Origin: CBDATA01 sp965215615
GTDB taxonomy: Bacteria; Acidobacteriota; Vicinamibacteria; Marinacidobacterales; Marinacidobacteraceae
DNA length: 64,000 nt
NCBI GenBank assembly: GCA_965215615.1
Contig: OZ244068.1
Span: 1,550,001 to 1,614,000, forward strand
Reading direction: 5' to 3'
Made by a program: the position numbers and the translations under genes. The notes under the pieces were generated by a model. That model was not told the DNA's origin. It made no database searches and saw nothing but the letters and a program-made list of their open reading frames with translations. Of this stretch, positions 60,149 to 64,000 are shown in pieces (position 1 is the stretch's first letter; every line of letters begins with the position of its first letter).

Positions 60149-61474
60149 ATGTCCATCGCCCGTCGCAAATTCCTGAAACAGATCGCTTCCGCCGGTGGGG
60201 GTGCCGCGGTCACCCCGTCGCTCTTCGGGCTGGTCGCCTTCGGGGCCTCCCGGGATTCCTTCGACGGGAACTACGGCGAGCTCGTGAGCAGCCCGGACTG
60301 CCCCGAGCTCGATATTCCCGAGGGCTATCGCTGCCTCCGCCTCAGCTCGGGAGGCGTGGCATCCTCCGTCCGGGACGGCCTGCTGGTTCCGAACGCCTTC
60401 GACGGCATGGCTGCGTTTCCCCTGCCGAACGGCAACGTCCGCCTGATCCGCAACCACGAGATGGTCGATTCTGCCGAAACCGGCATCCCCATCGGAGACC
60501 CGCACTACGACAGCCGGGCAAGCGGGGGGACCACCTCGCTCGAAGTCCGGATTTCGGAGCGGGGCGACGGGGAACTCGCCGTGGAACTCGTGGACGAGTT
60601 CGTCTCGCTGGCGGGAACGCTCGTCAACTGCGCCGGCGGCCCCACCCCCTGGGGAAGCTGGCTCTCGTGCGAGGAAACCCTCGAAGGCCCCGATTCGGGC
60701 TACGCCGAGCCCCACGGGTACATCTTCGAGGTGCCGGTGGAGGCCACGGGGCCGGTGGATCCGGTTCCGCTCCGCGCCATGGGGCGCTTCGTGCATGAAG
60801 CCATCGCGGTGGACCCGGCGACCGGGGTCGTCTATCTGACCGAGGACCGGCCGAGCGCGGGCTTTTATCGCTTCCTCCCCGAAACCCCCGGAGTGCTCGC
60901 GGAAGGGGGCCGCCTTCAGATGCTGGCGGTGGCGGGAGAACCCCGTTTCGACACGAGCCGGGGCCGGAAGCAGGGAGCCGTGTGGCCCGCACACTGGGTG
61001 GATATCGAAGACCCCGATCAGGCGGTCTCCGAGCAGGGTTTCGCGGCGGGCGCGGCGCGGTTCAGGCGGCTCGAAGGTGCCTTTCCCGGCGACGACGGCA
61101 TCTATTTCGTCTCCACGAGCGGAGGAGATGCCGAGGTCGGACAGGTCTTCCACTACCTCCCGACCTCGGCCAATCGGGGAGAGTTGCGACTGGTCTTCGA
61201 GTCCCCTTCGCCCGATGTCCTGAACGGCCCCGACAACATCGTGCTGAGTCCCCACGGCGGGCTCCTGCTGTGCGAGGACCCGGACTCCGAAGAGAGATAC
61301 CTCCGGGAGCTCGACCGGGAAGGACAGATCCGGAATCTCGTCTGGACCCGCAAGAGCGAATTCGCGGGCTCGTGCTTCAGTCCGGACGACCGGGTGCTCT
61401 TCTTCAACGTCCAGGGTTCCTCGCGCCAGGACGGAACCATGGAGAGCGGCACCTACGCGCTCTGGAAGTTGTAG
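60149..61474 (+). CDS. Tat-exported PhoX-like (DUF839) protein
   Basis: 441 residues from ATG 60149 with twin-arginine signal ARRKFLKQIASAGGGAAV. DUF839 blocks: GGTTSLEVRISERGDGE, TLVNCAGGPTPWGSWLSCEE, GRFVHEAIAVDPATGVVYLT, EDRPSAGFYRFLPETPGVLA and GPDNIVLSPHGGLLLCEDPD. PhoX alkaline phosphatases fold as propellers with Fe and Ca at the active site; the conserved Cys, Glu and Asp of NCAGG, CEE and DNI are present. Phosphatase activity is plausible but not all DUF839 proteins have it. Confidence 0.88.
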   Translation: MSIARRKFLKQIASAGGGAAVTPSLFGLVAFGASRDSFDGNYGELVSSPDCPELDIPEGYRCLRLSSGGVASSVRDGLLVPNAFDGMAAFPLPNGNVRLIRNHEMVDSAETGIPIGDPHYDSRASGGTTSLEVRISERGDGELAVELVDEFVSLAGTLVNCAGGPTPWGSWLSCEETLEGPDSGYAEPHGYIFEVPVEATGPVDPVPLRAMGRFVHEAIAVDPATGVVYLTEDRPSAGFYRFLPETPGVLAEGGRLQMLAVAGEPRFDTSRGRKQGAVWPAHWVDIEDPDQAVSEQGFAAGAARFRRLEGAFPGDDGIYFVSTSGGDAEVGQVFHYLPTSANRGELRLVFESPSPDVLNGPDNIVLSPHGGLLLCEDPDSEERYLRELDREGQIRNLVWTRKSEFAGSCFSPDDRVLFFNVQGSSRQDGTMESGTYALWKL

Positions 61475-61488
61475 CTCGCTCCCCGCGG

Positions 61489-61929
61489 CTACCGGAGATC
61501 CCAGCCGGGGAGAGTGGCGGCCTGCTCCACCCACGCCGCCATCTGTTCTTCGTCGAATCCGGGCGTGAGATCCGCCCAGCGCGCATCGGGGTCCTTGCCC
61601 GAACCGGATGGCGGCGGAAGGAGCGACGCGCCGCGGAAGAAAGTGACCCGCACCGCCCGCGTGAGGCAGTGGACACTCAGGAAGTAGCCGCGCCCCTCCA
61701 CCCCGTAGAACGGCGAGTTCCAGCGCACCGCTTTCCGCACGCCGGGGACCACGCGCACCACGATCGCGTCGATCCGCCGCCCGACCACTCCCTTCCACTC
61801 CGGCATCGCCGCCAGATACGCCGCGACCGGTGCTTCGCCGTCCCCCTTCGGGATTTGCGGGTTCCCGCCGGCGAGGAGCCTCGGTTTCGTAACGAGCCCG
61901 GAGTATGAGTCCAAGGGGCGATCTTCCAA
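61489..61929 (-). CDS. DUF1801 (YdhG-like) domain protein
   Basis: 146 residues. VAAYLAAMPEWKGVVGRRID, VVPGVRKAVRWNSPFYGVEG and RVTFFRGASLLPPPSGSGKD fit the small DUF1801 fold of unknown function, sometimes called iron chaperone-like by remote similarity to frataxin. The N-terminal 30 residues (MEDRPLDSYSGLVTKPRL) are non-conserved and a later start is possible. It is convergent to the PhoX-like gene and divergent from the antitoxin at 61949. Confidence 0.8.
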   Translation of the reverse strand: MEDRPLDSYSGLVTKPRLLAGGNPQIPKGDGEAPVAAYLAAMPEWKGVVGRRIDAIVVRVVPGVRKAVRWNSPFYGVEGRGYFLSVHCLTRAVRVTFFRGASLLPPPSGSGKDPDARWADLTPGFDEEQMAAWVEQAATLPGWDLR

Positions 61930-61943
61930 TTTACGCTAGAGTG

Positions 61944-61959
61944 GCGTGATGATTCACGC
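61944..61959. promoter_or_regulatory. palindrome GCGTGA-N4-TCACGC over antitoxin start, with ACGCTAG direct repeats
   Basis: A perfect six-base inverted repeat encloses the antitoxin ATG (61949-61951). ACGCTAG also occurs twice in direct orientation, at 61933-61939 and 61956-61962. Such arrays before Phd-type antitoxins usually bind the antitoxin for autoregulation. Confidence 0.45.
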
Positions 61960-62242
61960 TAGTATTACCGAAGCGCGGAACCGGTTCAGTCGCCTGCTCC
62001 GCTCGGTGCGGCGCGGCGAGACTGTCCTCATCACCGATCATGGAAGTCCGGTCGCACGGATCGAGCCCTGTAGCGGGCAATCCGATGATGACTGGATCGC
62101 GGACCGGGTCGCCCGCGGCATCGTGCGCCCACCGAAAGGTCGCCTTGATGTGGAAGCTCTCCTCGCGAGACCAACGCCCCGCCTGCCCGATAGCGTGAGC
62201 GCGAGCGATGCGGTGACCGCGGACCGTGAGGAGTCCTGGTGA
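61949..62242 (+). CDS. Phd/YefM-family antitoxin
   Basis: 97 residues from ATG 61949 (GTG 61946 possible). MIHASITEARNRFSRLLRSV and RRGETVLITDHGSPVARIEP are the Phd DNA-binding fold; the tail (DDWIADRVARGIVRPPKGRL, DVEALLARPTPRLPDSVSA) is a standard toxin-wrapping end. The stop overlaps the GTG of the PIN toxin. A decayed relative lies at 62974-63044. Confidence 0.92.
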   Translation: MIHASITEARNRFSRLLRSVRRGETVLITDHGSPVARIEPCSGQSDDDWIADRVARGIVRPPKGRLDVEALLARPTPRLPDSVSASDAVTADREESW

Positions 62243-62658
62243 AGTACTGGGACTCTTCTGCCCTGGTCCCCCTCCTGACGAAAGAAAAAGGAACGGATAT
62301 CCGGCGCTCCCTCCTGCGTCAGGATCCGGGTGTCGTCACATGGTGGGGCAGCTCGGTCGAGTGCGTTTCCGCGCTTCGCCGCCTCGAAAGGGAGCAAAAG
62401 CTGGACGCTCCTGGAGTTGCGGCGGCCTCGGAAGTCCTGATCCATCTGGAATCCGCCTGGATCGAGGTCGAGCCGTCTGCCCGCCTCCGGCTTCGAGCCC
62501 GGCGTCTCCTCGGGGTGCATCCCCTTCGTGCCGCCGATGCCCTGCAACTGGCCGCGGCGCTCGTCGCCGCCGGGGAAGATCCGGGGATCTTGCACTTCGT
62601 CTCGGGGGACATCCGTCTTTCCGAAGCCGCCGCGCGCGAAGGATTCACGGTCCTCTGA
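62239..62658 (+). CDS. PIN-domain toxin (VapC family)
   Basis: 139 residues from GTG 62239. MKYWDSSALVPLLTKE, WGSSVECVSALRRLER, LRAADALQLAAALVAAG and FVSGDIRLSEAAAREGF provide the PIN acidic residues. The pairing of a Phd-type antitoxin with a PIN toxin is a common mixed arrangement. Predicted RNase. Confidence 0.92.
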   Translation: MKYWDSSALVPLLTKEKGTDIRRSLLRQDPGVVTWWGSSVECVSALRRLEREQKLDAPGVAAASEVLIHLESAWIEVEPSARLRLRARRLLGVHPLRAADALQLAAALVAAGEDPGILHFVSGDIRLSEAAAREGFTVL

Positions 62659-62763
62659 GCACCCCGTGCGGGCGTACACTCGCGCCGTGACAACATACCA
62701 AAACTTACGACCCGCAACGCCTTCAACGGGTTACGCACACTTGATCTCGAAACTTCGGACTAG

Positions 62764-62942
62764 CAGGCTGTGGAAAAACTAACGCGGCATTCGACGAGCG
62801 ATGCATCCCGTCTGAACGCTCGCCTGGAGGCTCGCTCTTCGTTGCGATTCGCTCGAAATAGCGCTGCTATTGCTCACTCACGCGCCTTGTCAGCCGGGCG
62901 CCTCACCCGTCTCGGTGCTCACGCCAGTTTATCCACAGCCTG
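62764..62942. mobile_element. 179-bp MITE-like element, copy 2
   Basis: Same length as copy 1, opposite orientation, 172 of 179 bases identical. Ends CAGGCTGTGGAAAAACT and, in reverse complement, CAGGCTGTGGATAAACT. Flanks are a perfect 4-base duplication, CTAG at 62760-62763 and 62943-62946. No coding capacity. The YTAR-like target recalls the IS5 group, but the ends were not matched to a named element. Confidence 0.9.
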
Positions 62943-62973
62943 CTAGGGAAACGGCAGCCCATCTGATCCCGAA

Positions 62974-63044
62974 TGGGGAAATCCGGTCGCACCTGTAGCG
63001 GAGGACAATCCGACATGACTGGACCACGGATCGGATCGCCCGCG
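62974..63044 (+). pseudogene. relic of a Phd-type antitoxin gene
   Basis: About 70 bases align by eye with 62041-62118 of the intact antitoxin gene: TCCGGTCGCAC, CTGTAGCGG, CAATCCGA, ATGACTGGA and TCGCCCGCG occur in the same order. A 10-base gap and small indels destroy the frame. It indicates an earlier duplication of the locus, later cut by decay and adjacent insertion of the 179-bp element. Confidence 0.65.
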
Positions 63045-63217
63045 TCTGAAGTGGACCCCAATTCCTGGACAGGTGTACTGACGAGAGTTCAGAGGGGTCA
63101 AGCCCGCCGTGGGCAGGTGTTCACCCGGAGCGGCGTTGCGAGGTCCTGCCAGGCCCGAATTGTTCGTTATCCGGACCGGGAAACTGTCGAGGGGGATGGG
63201 GGCCACCTCACATGCCG

Positions 63218-63604
63218 TCACGCGGCTTCTATGTCTGTGCGGGCGAAATCGTTTCCCTTGAACAGAAGCGGCTCCCGCATGACATCCGCGAGCGCATAAG
63301 CGAAGCAATCTCCGAAGTTCAGTCCTGCCGGGTGGTTCCCCTTCCCGAACCGCCTGAAGGCGTACCTGGCGGCGACGAGTTGTTCCACGGTCACCGGAAC
63401 CATTTCGAGCTCCACCCGATCCACGAGTCGCTCGAACTCCGCCCCGGCGGCCAGCCCACCCCGGCTCTCCGTAACCATCGTGACCTCGAGCGCGTTCACG
63501 ACCGACATGCGCCGCTTTGGCGAGGCGGTAAGCGCGGTCTCATAGCGCGACGAATCCGGCTCCTTGCCCAGGATCGCGAGAATCACCGAACTGTCCACGA
63601 TCAC
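63218..63604 (-). CDS. PIN-domain toxin (VapC family)
   Basis: 128 residues from GTG 63604. MIVDSSVILAILGKEPDSSR, MSVVNALEVTMVTESRGG, GLNFGDCFAYALADVMREPL and LLFKGNDFARTDIEAA carry the PIN acidic residues; NFGDCFAYALA and FKGNDF are characteristic of the VapC group paired with Rv0623-like antitoxins. The start overlaps the antitoxin stop (GTGA). Confidence 0.94.
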   Translation of the reverse strand: MIVDSSVILAILGKEPDSSRYETALTASPKRRMSVVNALEVTMVTESRGGLAAGAEFERLVDRVELEMVPVTVEQLVAARYAFRRFGKGNHPAGLNFGDCFAYALADVMREPLLFKGNDFARTDIEAA

Positions 63605-63873
63605 TTGGGAAGTCCCCGCTCGTCATAAAGCCATGCACCGTGATCGGTGGAGCCTGGTCCGGGATTCATGAGGCTCGCGCAACGCTCCGCGATGGAACGG
63701 ATGTCCTCGAGCAGTCTCTCTCCCTCCTGCTCCCGGCACACGCGCTCCAGCCTTTCGCTCAAGGCTCGGGTGACGGCTTCCACCTTGGTTTCCCCGGTCC
63801 GTTCGGCGAGCTCGGCAGCGAGCCGGCACGTCTCCTCGCGTTTGATGTTCAAGCCCACGGCAACTTTTTCCAT
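63601..63873 (-). CDS. VapB antitoxin (Rv0623-like, PSK type)
   Basis: 90 residues. VGLNIKREETCRLAAELAER and TGETKVEAVTRALSERLERV follow the N-terminal pattern MGLNIKxxxxxxLxxELAxxTGE of this antitoxin family, which is a short RHH. The C-terminus (WLYDERGLPK) is the toxin-binding tail; YDExGLPK is typical. It precedes its PIN toxin and is followed upstream by an inverted repeat. Confidence 0.92.
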   Translation of the reverse strand: MEKVAVGLNIKREETCRLAAELAERTGETKVEAVTRALSERLERVCREQEGERLLEDIRSIAERCASLMNPGPGSTDHGAWLYDERGLPK

Positions 63874-63877
63874 AGCA

Positions 63878-63906
63878 GGGTAGAAACAAGAGAGACCATT
63901 CTACCC
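63878..63906. promoter_or_regulatory. inverted repeat GGGTAGAA-N13-TTCTACCC, probable antitoxin operator
   Basis: Perfect 8-base arms lie four bases upstream of the VapB start and run over the stop codon (63901-63903) of the preceding partial gene. No U-run follows, so it is more likely an operator than a terminator. Confidence 0.5.
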
Positions 63907-64000
63907 ACACCTGTGCGCCGACGCGTCAGGAATCGGTCCGTTCGCCCGGAACTCCCAGGGGTTGATGAGCTCGATGTCGAGGCCTTCGAAGTGGCGGAGG
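63901..64000 (-). CDS. 3' end of a probable PIN-domain (VapC-like) gene, cut by the window edge
   Basis: Thirty-two codons are visible before TAG 63901-63903. They read LRHFEGLDIELINPWEFRAN, the usual C-terminal strand of VapC proteins (xHFxxxxxxxINPW). The upstream part is outside the window. It lies in the same direction as the VapBC pair beside it. Confidence 0.6.
   Translation of the reverse strand, partial: LRHFEGLDIELINPWEFRANGPIPDASAHRCG

Larger units (their letters stand above)
62659..63217. other. 559-base segment without an intact gene
   Basis: It holds about 105 bases with nothing recognised, then copy 2 of the 179-bp element (62764-62942), then a relic of a Phd antitoxin (about 62974-63044) and some 170 further bases. 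In that last part a frame reading RVQRGQARRGQVFTRSGVA faintly recalls another Phd-type antitoxin, too weak to call. No intact coding region, RNA gene or clear terminator was found. Confidence 0.7.

Noticed and set aside
63050..63085. GTGGACCCCAATTCCTGGAC as the terminal repeat of an IS3-type element
   Set aside because: Only a vague resemblance; no matching second end or transposase fragment within the window.

Overview
The window is about 65% G+C, coding on both strands almost without gaps, with many ATGA/GTGA start-stop overlaps. Twin-arginine and lipoprotein signals, a TolC/RND efflux system, PBP4 and a VKOR-DsbA fusion indicate a didermic bacterium with a respiratory chain (complex I genes). 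The mix of S55 peptidase, PQQ-type propeller, S9 peptidase, DUF1343, short HisG plus HisZ, and both selenodomain-associated transferases would suit an Acidobacteriota-like lineage, but this is an inference from gene content only. No rRNA, tRNA or CRISPR array was seen.

Layout. 1-3809 (+): end of a gamma-glutamyltranspeptidase, a spondin-type lipoprotein and a TrkA-UspA fusion. 3822-6984 (-): a three-gene unit running PDO-type oxidoreductase, DacB, dehydrogenase E1 alpha. 7020-9937 (+): a TAXI-type TRAP transporter. 9919-11241 (-): a secreted propeller. 11372-14716 (+): a substrate-binding protein, a HAMP membrane sensor without output domain, and an OFA-type permease. 14727-23258: an almost complete histidine pathway in two convergent arms (hisF-hisIE on +; thiF-like, hisZ, G, D, C, B, H, A on -). 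23333-28007 (+): S55 peptidase, propeller and a transferase. 27970-39774 (-): DUF1761, VKOR-DsbA, PNPOx-fold protein, site-2 protease, degenerate M48 lipoprotein, ferredoxin, and a complex I cluster nuoABCDHIJKN without L, M, E, F or G. 39872-46015: accessory genes, including an OLD-like ATPase split by a 179-bp inverted-repeat element, RmuC, and an AbiEii-type nucleotidyltransferase with an unfamiliar HTH partner. 46169-52416 (+): a Cus-like metal efflux operon. 52413-64000: malic enzyme, S9 peptidase, NamZ-like protein and PhoX-like protein interspersed with toxin-antitoxin loci and a second copy of the 179-bp element.

The main discovery is at 6316-6984. Two open frames separated by one in-frame TGA together make a full-length protein disulfide oxidoreductase of two glutaredoxin-like units. 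The TGA falls exactly on the first cysteine of the second CPYC active site, giving U-P-Y-C. Directly downstream, the transcript folds into a 7-bp hairpin with the pentaloop GGUCU, the loop sequence known from the E. coli fdhF SECIS. dacB begins inside the last codons of this gene, which fits translation through the TGA. I interpret it as a selenoprotein.

The second theme is gene decay by a small mobile element. The two copies (41312-41490 and 62764-62942) are the same length, about 96% identical, in opposite orientation and flanked by 4-bp YTAR-like target duplications. One copy interrupts the ATPase; removing it with one duplication restores a 579-residue reading frame. The other lies among relics of a Phd-type antitoxin.
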